In this document: positions 49,791 to 58,546 of the stretch, piece after piece
Position numbering within the stretch: the stretch's first letter is position 1
Layout of the letters: every line of letters starts with the position of its first letter
Assembly: GCA_038233075.1 (NCBI GenBank)
Contig: JBBSMQ010000014.1
Coordinates: forward strand, 1 to 64,000
Reading direction: 5' to 3'
DNA: 64,000 bases
DNA from: Iamia sp038233075
Lineage (GTDB): Bacteria; Actinomycetota; Acidimicrobiia; Acidimicrobiales; Iamiaceae
Made by a program: the position numbers and the translations under genes
The notes under the pieces: model-generated
What the model was told of the DNA's origin: nothing
What the model saw: the letters and a program-made list of their open reading frames with translations, nothing else
Databases searched by the model: none

Positions 49791-51284
49791 TCAGAGCTCG
49801 ACGTCGACGTCGACGGCCTTGCCCAGCACGGCCAGCTCCTCGACGATGTGGTCGCACATGTCCCACAGGTCCGGGACCAGCTCGCGGCACGCGACCAGGC
49901 CGACGTCGAGGGTGTTGCGGTAGCTCTGCACGGTGATGTTGAGGCCCTGGCCGTCGACGATGGTCGACACCGGGTAGTAGTGCTGGAGCTCGGCTCCGGC
50001 GATGTAGAGCGGCTCGCGTGGGCCGGGCACGTTGGAGACCACCAGGTTCACCGGCGAGGTGAGGCGCCCGCTGAGGCGGAGGGCGGTGCGCATGGCCCCG
50101 CTGAACACCGCGGGCGGGGCGAACTGGGTGAAGTCGGTCAGGTCCGAGGCCGGCACCGCGTCGAACAGGCCCTTGGCGCCGACCATGGCCTCGTGGACCT
50201 TGCGCACCCGCTCCAGGGGCTCGGGCTCGTCGGTGGGCAGCGCGCTGAAGATGGCCGACACCCGGTTGGTCCAGCGCTCGGCCTCCTCGCCGGTGCGGAT
50301 CGAGACCGGCACCATGGCCACCAACGCCTTGTCGGGCAGGGCGTCGTGCTCCTCCAGCCAGCGGCGTAGGCCGCCGGCGCACATGGCCATGACCACGTCG
50401 TTGACCGTGGCCCCCATCGCGCGCTTCACCTCCTTCACCGAGTCGAGCGAGGTGGAGCGGAAGGCGAAGCGCCGATGGGCGGTGATGGTGGCGTTGAACG
50501 GGGTCTCGGGGCCCATGCTCCTGGGCAGCGGGCCCGCGATGCGACCCTCGGGGCCGCGATCGCGGCCGAGGTTGAGCACCGTGCCCAGGGGGCCGCGGAG
50601 GTTGTTGCGCAGCTGCCCGGCGGCCGCCGCCAGCACCGGGTTGCGGGTGGCCTGACCCACGTCGCGCGCGGTGCGGGCGCCCAGCACGAGGGCCCGGCCG
50701 GGCTTGCGCAGGAGGCCGAGGCCTGCTCGCGCCAGCACCTCGGCATCGGTGTGAGATCGATCCGGTGTCCACCGCTCGGCCTCGTCGTCGTCGGTGTGAT
50801 CGGCCTTGGGGGAGGTGTCGAGCATCATGCTCAACAGCTCGGCCCCGGAGGCGCCGTCGACGGTGGCGTGGTGGATCTTGGTGAGGATGCCGAACTGGCC
50901 GTCGGGCAGGCCCTCGATGACGTAGCTCTCCCAGAGGGGACGACGACGGTCGAGGGGCCGACCGATGATGCGGGCGATGAGTGCGCCCAGCTGGCGGTCG
51001 CTTCCCGGCGGGGCCACCGCGGTGTGGCGGACGTGGTACTCGAGGTCGAAGTCGGGGTCGTCCTCCCAATACGGGTGGTCGAGCCGGAAGGGCACGTTGC
51101 GCACCCGCCGGCGCAGCGGTTCCAGCCGGTGCAGCCGGCGGGCGATCTCCTCGGTCCACGCCACCAGCGGCTCGTAGTCGGGATCATCGGGGCGCTGGAA
51201 GATCGAGAGCCCCGACACGTGACCGAACTGGCTGGCCGTCTCCATGTAGAGGAACGTGGCGTCCAGTCCGGTGAGCTGCTTCAT
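49791..51284 (-). CDS. Wax ester synthase/diacylglycerol acyltransferase
   Basis: This 497-residue WS/DGAT has the catalytic HHATVDG at residues 138-144 with NDVVMAMCAGGLRRWL, VVSNVPGPREPLYIAGA and NITVQSYRNTLDVGLV-type C-terminal motifs. It transfers acyl groups from acyl-CoA to alcohols or diacylglycerol for storage lipids. A GGAGG site precedes ATG 51284. The gene stands alone on the minus strand. Confidence 0.95.
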   Translation of the reverse strand: MKQLTGLDATFLYMETASQFGHVSGLSIFQRPDDPDYEPLVAWTEEIARRLHRLEPLRRRVRNVPFRLDHPYWEDDPDFDLEYHVRHTAVAPPGSDRQLGALIARIIGRPLDRRRPLWESYVIEGLPDGQFGILTKIHHATVDGASGAELLSMMLDTSPKADHTDDDEAERWTPDRSHTDAEVLARAGLGLLRKPGRALVLGARTARDVGQATRNPVLAAAAGQLRNNLRGPLGTVLNLGRDRGPEGRIAGPLPRSMGPETPFNATITAHRRFAFRSTSLDSVKEVKRAMGATVNDVVMAMCAGGLRRWLEEHDALPDKALVAMVPVSIRTGEEAERWTNRVSAIFSALPTDEPEPLERVRKVHEAMVGAKGLFDAVPASDLTDFTQFAPPAVFSGAMRTALRLSGRLTSPVNLVVSNVPGPREPLYIAGAELQHYYPVSTIVDGQGLNITVQSYRNTLDVGLVACRELVPDLWDMCDHIVEELAVLGKAVDVDVEL

Positions 51285-51374
51285 GGAGACCTCCAGGCGT
51301 GTCTCCAGTCACCCTCGCACCTGGCCCCGACGGCCGCAACGGCACCAGCGACCGGTCGGACCTAGGGTGAGGTC

Positions 51375-52106
51375 GTGGATCACGAGATGCGGGTCGACGG
51401 GGTCGAGCGGGAGCTCGACGCCTTGGTCGCGGCGGTCGCCGACGGGTCGCTCGATGCACCGGTGCCGACCTGTCCCGACTTCACCGTCGACGACCTGGCC
51501 GCCCACGTGGGTTCCTTCTGCGGCTTCTGGACGCACGTCCTGTGCGAGGGGTCCGGACGCCCGAAGACACCGTTCACCGACGTTCCCGGCGACGAGGGCC
51601 GCGCCGCCTGGCTCACCGGACTCGCCGGCCACCTCGTCTCCGAGCTGGGGGCGACACCGGCCGAGACGGAGACCTGGACGTGGCACCCGGCCGATCAGAG
51701 CGCAGGGTTCATCGCTCGCCGCTGCGTCAACGAGCTGGCCGTCCACCGCGTCGACGCCCAAGCGGCCCGGGTTGCGGTGACGCCTGTGGATGCCGACCTG
51801 GCCGTCGACGGCATCGACGAGATCTTCGTGCTCATCGAGAACGGGGACCGAGTCGGTGACCGGCGGGGCTCGGGCGAGACGCTCCACCTCCACGGCACCG
51901 ACCACGACGACGCCGAGTGGATGATCACCCTGGCGCCGGACGGCGTGAAGGTCGATCTCACCCACGGCAAGGCCGACCTGGCCCTGCGTGGCCCGGTGAG
52001 CGATCTGGAGATGCTGCTGTACCAGCGTCCCACCACCGGCGAGGTCGCTCGCTTCGGCGACGAGGCCGTGCTGGGCGCCTTCCACCGCCAGTTCACCTTC
52101 GACTGA
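51375..52106 (+). CDS. Mycothiol-dependent maleylpyruvate isomerase-family protein
   Basis: This 243-residue protein belongs to the DinB_2/mycothiol-dependent family. TCPDFTVDDLAAHVGSFCGF and ARRCVNELAVHRVDAQAA match, with the metal-ligating histidine in LAAHVG and AVHRVD. It is typical of actinobacteria that make mycothiol. GTG 51375 has TAGGGT six bases upstream. The substrate is unknown. It precedes a VOC protein by 11 bases. Confidence 0.9.
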   Translation: MDHEMRVDGVERELDALVAAVADGSLDAPVPTCPDFTVDDLAAHVGSFCGFWTHVLCEGSGRPKTPFTDVPGDEGRAAWLTGLAGHLVSELGATPAETETWTWHPADQSAGFIARRCVNELAVHRVDAQAARVAVTPVDADLAVDGIDEIFVLIENGDRVGDRRGSGETLHLHGTDHDDAEWMITLAPDGVKVDLTHGKADLALRGPVSDLEMLLYQRPTTGEVARFGDEAVLGAFHRQFTFD

Positions 52107-52117
52107 AGGGCAGCGCC

Positions 52118-52501
52118 ATGATGCGACCGCAGCCGTTGCTCGTCCTGAGCGATGTCGAGGCCGGTTCGCAGTGGTTCCAGCGGGTGCTCGGCCTCTCGTC
52201 CGGCCATGGCGGACCCGAGTACGAGATGCTGATGGATGGCGGTGAGCTCGTCGCCCAGCTGCACCACTGGGAGGCCGACGAGCACCCGCACCTCGGCGAT
52301 CGGGACGACCCCTCCCGCGGCAACGGCGTGTTGCTGTGGTTCGCGACCGACGACTTCGACTCGACCCTGCAGCGGGTCGTCGACAGCGAGACCGAGATCC
52401 TCGACGGACCGCTCCTCAACGAGAACGCGGGGCAGCGCGAGGTGTGGGTGCGGGGCCCCGAGGGCTACGTGGTCGTGGTCGCCGGTCCCCGAGACGGCTG
52501 A
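52118..52501 (+). CDS. VOC/glyoxalase superfamily protein
   Basis: This 127-residue protein has the vicinal oxygen chelate fold: PLLVLSDVEAGSQWFQRVLG, EYEMLMDGGELVAQLHHWEA and REVWVRGPEGYVVVVAGPR. It could be an isomerase, dioxygenase or resistance protein. ATG 52118 follows AAGGG. It is co-transcribed with the mycothiol enzyme upstream. Confidence 0.88.
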   Translation: MMRPQPLLVLSDVEAGSQWFQRVLGLSSGHGGPEYEMLMDGGELVAQLHHWEADEHPHLGDRDDPSRGNGVLLWFATDDFDSTLQRVVDSETEILDGPLLNENAGQREVWVRGPEGYVVVVAGPRDG

Positions 52502-52523
52502 GCCGTGACCGGAGTCGTCTGCG

Positions 52524-52931
52524 TCAGGGCCAGGACCGCCACGTCAGGTCGTCGATGACGATGACCGCCCCGGGCGGGCGCACCTCCCGGTACTGCGGGT
52601 ACTTGACCGCCAGCGCGTTCAGCGCGGCCTCGCGCGCCGCACCCTCGCCCACCACCCGGGCCCGGCCGTCGACCCGCACCCACCAGAGGGCGGACCAGTC
52701 GGCGTCGTCGTAGTGGTCCACGAGTACCGAGGCCGCCGGGTGGGCCTCGATGTTGGCCAGCCGACGGAGGGCGGTGGTGGACTTGGGCTTGCCGTCGACC
52801 GCCGAGACCAGGGTGTCGTCGACCAGGGCGAAGCAGCACGCCACGACGTGCGGGCGCCCCTCGGGCGTGACCGTCGAGAGGTGCGCCACCCGGGCCCCGG
52901 CCACCCGGCGTCGGGCCTCGGCCTGCTCCAC
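52524..52931 (-). CDS. PPOX-class F420-dependent-type oxidoreductase
   Basis: This 135-residue protein has the split-barrel flavin fold of the FDOR/PPOX group: VAHLSTVTPEGRPHVVACCF, DGKPKSTTALRRLANIEAHP and YDDADWSALWWVRVDGRARV. These residues fit the F420-dependent TIGR03668-like subfamily. GTG 52931 is the start. The function is likely a cofactor-dependent reduction. Confidence 0.85.
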   Translation of the reverse strand: MEQAEARRRVAGARVAHLSTVTPEGRPHVVACCFALVDDTLVSAVDGKPKSTTALRRLANIEAHPAASVLVDHYDDADWSALWWVRVDGRARVVGEGAAREAALNALAVKYPQYREVRPPGAVIVIDDLTWRSWP

Positions 52932-52948
52932 CGCCTCAGCCTGCCCGC

Positions 52949-53389
52949 TCAGCGGCTGGTCACGGACCAGGTGACGAGGGGCGGCCGGACCGCAGCGCAG
53001 CGGGGCTGGCCGACCTCGTCGGTGAGGCCCAGGCGGGCCTCCAGCACCCGGTCGTCGCCGCGGCCCCGGGCCAGCGTGTCGGCGTCGACCGCGTCGAACA
53101 TGAGCTTGGCCCGACGGAACATCTCGAAGCCGCCGTCAGCGTCGACCTCACCCCAGGTCAGGTAGACGAAGCGGTCGCCCGGTCGGCCCTGCACGCACGG
53201 GCCCCGGAGGTCGAGCATGCCGTCCCGGTCAACGACTTCGATCTCCGCGGTGAAGGTGGCCGGGTCGACGTCGGCCGCCACCACCTGGTCGGGGTCCCGA
53301 CGGATCTGGATCCCGACGTGGACGTTGCTCTGGGGTCCACAGCAGGCACGGCCCGGCGGGTCGGTCCCGACGACGCGGAGCAGGGGCAC
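52949..53389 (-). CDS. DUF5990-family protein
   Basis: This 146-residue protein matches DUF5990: VGTDPPGRACCGPQSNVHVG, LRGPCVQGRPGDRFVYLTWG and FEMFRRAKLMFDAVDADTLA. Function is unknown. It starts at GTG 53389 and lies between the F420-type enzyme and an ABC permease, both on the same strand. Confidence 0.85.
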   Translation of the reverse strand: MPLLRVVGTDPPGRACCGPQSNVHVGIQIRRDPDQVVAADVDPATFTAEIEVVDRDGMLDLRGPCVQGRPGDRFVYLTWGEVDADGGFEMFRRAKLMFDAVDADTLARGRGDDRVLEARLGLTDEVGQPRCAAVRPPLVTWSVTSR

Positions 53390-53411
53390 GCCGCCAGTCT
53401 GGCGCGCGGGC

Positions 53412-54191
53412 TCAGCGGCGGTCGAGGGGGAGGATCGTCTGGGCCGGCGTGGTCAACCGGGCCAGGGTGCCCAGGCCGGTGGCGGTGGCGGCGATGACCA
53501 CCCCGGCCAGGATCACGTACATCAGTGCCAACTGGGTGCGCACGGCGTCCGCGGGCGAGGCCCCGGCCAGGATGAGCCCTGTCATGGCTCCCGGGAGGAA
53601 GACCACGCCGAGACCCGCGGTCTGCTCGATCTGTGGGGAGATGGCGGTCCGCAGCGCCGAGCGCACCACTCGACGCGACGCCATCCGGGGCGTCATCCCC
53701 AGGGCCAGGCCCGCCTCGACCTCCGCTCGCTGATCGGCCAGGGCCTCGGCCACCCGTGTCGCGCCCACCACCGCCGCCTTCATGGAGTTGCCGATGACCA
53801 TGCCCGCCACCGGCACCAGCGTCCGGCCCTCCAGCGGGAAGATACCCAGCCCGTAGATCGTGCCGACGCCCGTCGCCGCGACCAGGGCCATGGCCCCGGT
53901 CGCGACCCAGAGCAGGCCCGGAACCTCCGGCGCCCGGCGGGCCACGGTGACCGAGGCGAAGCCGACGATGCCCACGACCCAGAGCCAGGACCAGACCAGC
54001 GGCGTGTCGGGGTCGACGATCGGCACCAGCGCCAGCCCGACGACGGCCATCTGCACCAACGACCGGACCAGGGCGACCAGGATCGGACGCCCGAGACCCA
54101 GGTGCTCGCGGCCCGTGAGGGCCACGGCCACCAGCACGAACAGCAGCGACGCGCCCAGCGCCCCCCACCCCACCACCCCGTTGCTCACCAC
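53412..54191 (-). CDS. fetB: ABC permease, FetB/UPF0014 family
   Basis: This 259-residue inner-membrane permease has seven hydrophobic segments and the family signature EGRTLVPVAGMVIGNSMKAA, with QIEQTAGLGVVFLPGAMTGL. FetAB exports iron in E. coli and protects from iron stress. Starts GTG 54191 and 54188 are both possible; the latter overlaps the ATPase stop as GTGA. It works with the ATPase gene immediately upstream. Confidence 0.88.
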   Translation of the reverse strand: MVSNGVVGWGALGASLLFVLVAVALTGREHLGLGRPILVALVRSLVQMAVVGLALVPIVDPDTPLVWSWLWVVGIVGFASVTVARRAPEVPGLLWVATGAMALVAATGVGTIYGLGIFPLEGRTLVPVAGMVIGNSMKAAVVGATRVAEALADQRAEVEAGLALGMTPRMASRRVVRSALRTAISPQIEQTAGLGVVFLPGAMTGLILAGASPADAVRTQLALMYVILAGVVIAATATGLGTLARLTTPAQTILPLDRR

Positions 54192-54889
54192 GGTGCCCCG
54201 TCGCGCAGTGCGTTGCGCACGGCGCCCTCCGCTCCCGGGTCAGCGGCTGGGCCCGACCAGGTGACGGCGCCGGCCCGGGTGACCACGAGCTGGTCGGCCA
54301 GACGCTGGGCCTGGGCCAGGTCGTGGGTCACCCACAGCACGGGCATGCCGTCGTCGGCCAGGGAACGGGCCAGCTCCTCCATCCGATGGGTCGCGGTGGC
54401 GTCGAGGGAGGAGGTGGCCTCATCGGCCAGCAGGACCTCAGGCCCGGTCGTGAGAGCCCGAGCCAGGACCAGGCGCTGGGCCTCGCCACCGGAGAGGGCA
54501 TCGGCCGACCGCTCGAGGAGGGTCGGGTCGAGGCCCACCTGGTGCAGCGCCCGGCAGGCGTCGTCGTCGGTCAGGTCGGGTGTGACCGCCCGCAGGTTGT
54601 CCACCACCGTGCCCGGAAACGGTGTCGGTCCCTGGAAGACCATCGCCACCCGGCGGCGGTGGTCCAGGGGGTCGAGGTCGTCGAGTGGGTCGTCCCGGAA
54701 GCGGATGGTCCCCGCGTCGGGGCACTCGAGCCGGTTGAGGCAGCGCAGCAGCGTCGACTTGCCGGCACCCGACGCGCCCACCAACACCGTGATGCCGGCA
54801 TCGACGATCGTCAGGTCGACGTCGCACAGGACGTTGGTGCCCCGGCGTGACACGCTCACCCCCTCCAGCGCGAACAGGGGCGGGACCAT
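54185..54889 (-). CDS. fetA: ABC ATP-binding protein, FetA type
   Basis: This 234-residue ABC ATPase has Walker A GASGAGKST, Q-loop VFQGPTPFPGTV, signature LSGGEAQR, Walker B VLLADEATSS and H-loop WVTHD, all present. It is the partner of the FetB-type permease, four bases overlap. Together they form a two-component transporter with two ATPases and two permeases. Confidence 0.93.
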   Translation of the reverse strand: MVPPLFALEGVSVSRRGTNVLCDVDLTIVDAGITVLVGASGAGKSTLLRCLNRLECPDAGTIRFRDDPLDDLDPLDHRRRVAMVFQGPTPFPGTVVDNLRAVTPDLTDDDACRALHQVGLDPTLLERSADALSGGEAQRLVLARALTTGPEVLLADEATSSLDATATHRMEELARSLADDGMPVLWVTHDLAQAQRLADQLVVTRAGAVTWSGPAADPGAEGAVRNALRDGAPW

Positions 54890-54961
54890 CGCCGCCCGAC
54901 GTTACCGCCGCTCACCGATCAGCGGACGGGCCGATCAGCGGACGGGTGACGGGCCGGCCGG

Positions 54962-55363
54962 TCAGTCCCGGGCGCGGCGGAGGCGGTCGATCTGGCGGCG
55001 GTCCCGCTTGGTGGGACGGCCGGCGCCCCGCTCGCGCGCCGCGACCGGCGGAGTGGTGTCCCGTGGGGGTGGCGGCGGGGTGTGGTCGACGAGGGCTCCC
55101 GCCGCCTCGGCCGCACCGACCCGCTTCTCGATCACCCGCACGACCTCGACGCGGCGATCGACGCCGTGGCCCCGCACCTGGATCGCACTGCCCGCGGTCA
55201 CCGGGGAGGCGGCCTTGGCCGGCCGGCCGTCGATCTGCACGTGGCCGCCCCGGCAAGCGGCAGCACTCTCGGAGCGGGTCCGGAACAGCCGCACGGCCCA
55301 CATCCACCGATCGACCCGGGCCGTTGCCACGCCACCATGATCGTCGCCGGTCGGCCCCGACAC
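54962..55363 (-). CDS. S4-domain RNA-binding protein (Hsp15/RlbP-like)
   Basis: This 133-residue protein has the S4 fold VDRWMWAVRLFRTRSESAAA, GHVQIDGRPAKAASPVTAGS and AIQVRGHGVDRRVEVVRVIE. The tail is arginine rich. Hsp15-like proteins bind blocked 50S subunits. GTG 55363 is the outer start; GTG 55327 is an alternative. It is divergent from coxS. Confidence 0.88.
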   Translation of the reverse strand: MSGPTGDDHGGVATARVDRWMWAVRLFRTRSESAAACRGGHVQIDGRPAKAASPVTAGSAIQVRGHGVDRRVEVVRVIEKRVGAAEAAGALVDHTPPPPPRDTTPPVAARERGAGRPTKRDRRQIDRLRRARD

Positions 55364-55485
55364 CAGCGACCGCTGTGTAGGCCGCGGCCTCGCCGGTCGG
55401 CCCCGTCTGCGGCCCCGACGGCGGTCGTCGCCCCCTCACCAGCGAAAGGTCACCGGCACCCCGACGGAAGCGACGGTCATCCGTC

Positions 55486-55506
55486 TACGCTGTGACCGGC
55501 ATCACA
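55486..55506 (+). promoter_or_regulatory. cox promoter with CRP-type operator
   Basis: TACGCT (55486-55491) resembles a -10 box. TGTGA-CCGGCA-TCACA at 55491-55506 is a perfect CRP/GlxR consensus. If the -10 is right, the site covers the transcription start and would repress; a distant promoter and activation cannot be excluded. Confidence 0.7.
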
Positions 55507-55544
55507 GCCCCGACCCAGCCCACCACGGTCCCCCCGGAGGTCCC

Positions 55545-56066
55545 ATGAACGTGACGGTCACCGTCAACGGCGTCGAGCGATCGGCCGAGGTCGAGCCCCG
55601 GCTGCTGCTCGTCCACTACCTGCGGGAGGTGCTCGGGCTGACCGGCACCAACGTGGGCTGCGACACCACCTCGTGCGGAGCGTGCACCGTGCACCTCGAC
55701 GGGGACTCGGTGAAGTCCTGCACCGTCCTCGCCGTCCAGGCCGACGGGTCCGAGGTGACCACCATCGAGGGCATGGCCCGCGATGGCGTCCTGCACCCGA
55801 TGCAGCAGGCGTTCATGGAGAACCACGGCCTGCAGTGCGGCTACTGCACGCCCGGCATGGTGATGGCCGCCACCGCCCTGATCACCGAGTCCGAGGCCGC
55901 CGGTCGCACCCTCGACGACCAGGCCGTCCGTGTCGGGCTGGAGGGCAACCTCTGTCGCTGCACCGGCTACCAGAACATCGTGGCCTCCGTCCTGGCCTGT
56001 GCCGCCGGGGAGCTCGGTGATGGCACCGGGGTCCAGGTGCGCGACGGACAGGGGGTGCCGGCATGA
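55545..56066 (+). CDS. coxS: CO dehydrogenase-type small subunit ([2Fe-2S])
   Basis: This 173-residue iron-sulfur subunit has all eight cysteines: CDTTSCGACTVHLDG for cluster II and CGYCTPGMVM plus NLCRCTGYQNIV for cluster I. It transfers electrons from the molybdenum site to the FAD subunit. ATG 55545 follows GGAGG. It overlaps coxL by four bases and heads the cox operon in the S-L-M order. Confidence 0.95.
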   Translation: MNVTVTVNGVERSAEVEPRLLLVHYLREVLGLTGTNVGCDTTSCGACTVHLDGDSVKSCTVLAVQADGSEVTTIEGMARDGVLHPMQQAFMENHGLQCGYCTPGMVMAATALITESEAAGRTLDDQAVRVGLEGNLCRCTGYQNIVASVLACAAGELGDGTGVQVRDGQGVPA

Positions 56067-58546
56067 CCGCGACCGAGCCCCGCACCAACGAGTCCCCCGC
56101 CGTCACCGGCACCCGCCTCCTGCGCAAGGAGGACCCGGTCCTCCTGACCGGCGAGGGCCGCTACACCGACGACCTGCAGATCCCGGGCGCGCTGCACATG
56201 GCCGTGGTCCGCAGTCCCTTCGCCCACGCCCGCATCACCTCCATCGACACGGCCGAGGCCGAGGCGTCGCCCGGCGTCGTGGCCGTCTACACCGGGGCCG
56301 ATCTGGCCGACCTGTGGGCCGACCAGATGCCCAGCGCCTGGCCCGTCACCGACGACATGGTCAACCCGCCCCACTTCCCGGTGACCCAGGACAAGGCCCG
56401 CTACGTCGGCGACGCCGTCGCCGTGGTGCTGGCCGAGTCCAACGTGGCCGCCCGCGACGCGGTCGACCTGGTCGACGTCGACTACGACCCGCTGCCCGCT
56501 GTGGTGGACCTGGAGGCCGCCCTCACCGACGAGGTCGTGATCCACGAGGACGCGGGCACCAACAAGAGCTACACGTGGGACCTCGAGATCGACGAGGCCG
56601 CGGTGACCAAGGCCTTCGACGAGGCCGCCCACACCGTGACCGGCAAGTTCGTCCAGCAGCGTCTGCTGCCCATGCCCATGGAGCCTCGGGCGGTGGCGTG
56701 CGTGCCCGAGCCCTTCGGTGGCGGCGTCACCCTCTACTCGGCCACCCAGATCCCCCACATCCTCAAGGTGATGACGGCGGTGACGCTGGGCATGTCCGAG
56801 GCCGACATCCGTGTGGTGGCCCCCGCGGTCGGCGGCGGCTTCGGGTCCAAGCTCGAGGTCTACGCCGAGGAGCTGCTCTGCACCGCGCTGGCCCACAAGC
56901 TCAAGCGCCCGGTGCGCTGGCTGGAGGAGCGCAGCGAGAACGCCCAGGCCACCATCCACGGCCGGGGCCAGATCCAGGAGATCGACCTGGCGGCTGACGC
57001 CGACGGCAAGGTCACCGGCGTGCGGGTCCGGCTGCTGGCCGACATGGGCGCCTACCTGCAGCTCATCACCCCCGGCATCCCCCTGCTGGGCTCGTTCCTC
57101 TACTGCGGCGTCTACGACGTGCCCGCCTTCTCCTTCACCTGCACCGGGGTGTTCACGACCATGACCCCCACCGACGCCTACCGCGGCGCCGGTCGCCCGG
57201 AGGCCACCTACGCCATCGAGCGGGGCATGGACCTGCTCGCTCGCGAGGTCGGGGTCGACCCGGCCGAGATCCGGCGGCGCAACTACATCACCACCGACCA
57301 GTTCCCCTACACCGCGGTGACGGGCCTGGAGTACGACTCCGGCAACCACGAGTCCGGGGCGGAGATCGCGCTCGACCTGGCCGGCTACGACGACCTCCGC
57401 GCCGAGCAGGAGCAGCGCCGGAGCGAGGGCGGCACAAAGCACCTCGGCATCGGCATGGCCTCGTACTTCGAGATGTGCGGCCTGGCCCCCAGCCGGGTGC
57501 TGGCCTCGCTCAACTACTCGGCCGGAGGGTGGGAGTCGGCCACGGTGCGGATGATGCCCACGGGCAAGGTCCAGGTCGTCTCCGGCGCCACGCCCCACGG
57601 CCAGGGTCACGAGACCAGTTGGTCGATGATCGTGGCCGACAAGCTCGGCGTCAGCCCCGACGACGTCGAGGTGCTGCACTCCGACACCAACATCAGCCCC
57701 CACGGCCTCGACACCTACGGGTCGCGCTCGCTGCCCGTCGGTGGCGTCGCCGTGGCCCTCGCCTGCGACCAGGTCCTCGACAAGGCCAAGCAGATCGCCG
57801 CCCACCAGATGGAGGCGTCCGCCGACGACCTCGAGTTCTCCGGGGGCGTGTTCTCGGTGCGGGGCTCTCCTGACAAGGAGATGCCGATGGCGGCGGTGGC
57901 CTTCGAGGCCTTCACCGCCCACGACCTGCCCGATGACGTCGAGCCCAACCTGACCGCCCAGGTCACCTACGACCCGCCCAACTTCTCCTGGCCCTTCGGC
58001 ACCCACGTCTGCGTGGTCGAGGTCGACGAGGAGACCGGTGCGGTCGAGGTGCGCGACTACGTCGCCGTCGACGACTGCGGCACGCAGATCAACCCCATGA
58101 TCGTCGAGGGCCAGGTCCACGGCGGCATCGTCCAGGGGCTGGCCCAGGCCCTGTTCGAGGAGGCCGTCTATGACGCCGACGGCAACCTCTCGGCCGGCAG
58201 CCTGGCCGAGTACCTCGTCCCCGCCGCCCCCGACGTCCCCACCATGCGCCTGGGCCAGTCGGTGACCCCCAGCCCCACCAACAGCCTGGGGGTCAAGGGC
58301 GTGGGCGAGGCCGGCACCATCGGTGCCGCGCCGACGGTGATCAACGCCGTCGTCGACGCCCTCAGCCACCTCGGCGTCACCGAGATGCGCATGCCGGCCT
58401 CGCCGCTGCACATCTGGGAGGCCATCCAGGCCGCCAGGGGCGGCGACGGCGACGGTCTCACCGCCGAGCAGACCACCGACACCGCCGGTGCCGACCGCGA
58501 CGCGCCGTCGGACAGCGTGCAGGCCGACCAAGGAGGAGCCTCGTGA
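56063..58546 (+). CDS. coxL: CO dehydrogenase-type large subunit, form II
   Basis: This 827-residue molybdopterin subunit has GGGFGSKLEVYAEE and the active-site loop AYRGAGR at residues 372-378. True CO dehydrogenases (form I) have AYxCSFR there, so this belongs to form II, whose substrate is usually unknown. The C-terminal KGVGEAGTIGAAP holds the catalytic Glu. It begins with ATG 56063 overlapping coxS and ends in GTGA overlap with coxM. The C-terminal 35 residues are a polar extension. Confidence 0.93.
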   Translation: MTATEPRTNESPAVTGTRLLRKEDPVLLTGEGRYTDDLQIPGALHMAVVRSPFAHARITSIDTAEAEASPGVVAVYTGADLADLWADQMPSAWPVTDDMVNPPHFPVTQDKARYVGDAVAVVLAESNVAARDAVDLVDVDYDPLPAVVDLEAALTDEVVIHEDAGTNKSYTWDLEIDEAAVTKAFDEAAHTVTGKFVQQRLLPMPMEPRAVACVPEPFGGGVTLYSATQIPHILKVMTAVTLGMSEADIRVVAPAVGGGFGSKLEVYAEELLCTALAHKLKRPVRWLEERSENAQATIHGRGQIQEIDLAADADGKVTGVRVRLLADMGAYLQLITPGIPLLGSFLYCGVYDVPAFSFTCTGVFTTMTPTDAYRGAGRPEATYAIERGMDLLAREVGVDPAEIRRRNYITTDQFPYTAVTGLEYDSGNHESGAEIALDLAGYDDLRAEQEQRRSEGGTKHLGIGMASYFEMCGLAPSRVLASLNYSAGGWESATVRMMPTGKVQVVSGATPHGQGHETSWSMIVADKLGVSPDDVEVLHSDTNISPHGLDTYGSRSLPVGGVAVALACDQVLDKAKQIAAHQMEASADDLEFSGGVFSVRGSPDKEMPMAAVAFEAFTAHDLPDDVEPNLTAQVTYDPPNFSWPFGTHVCVVEVDEETGAVEVRDYVAVDDCGTQINPMIVEGQVHGGIVQGLAQALFEEAVYDADGNLSAGSLAEYLVPAAPDVPTMRLGQSVTPSPTNSLGVKGVGEAGTIGAAPTVINAVVDALSHLGVTEMRMPASPLHIWEAIQAARGGDGDGLTAEQTTDTAGADRDAPSDSVQADQGGAS

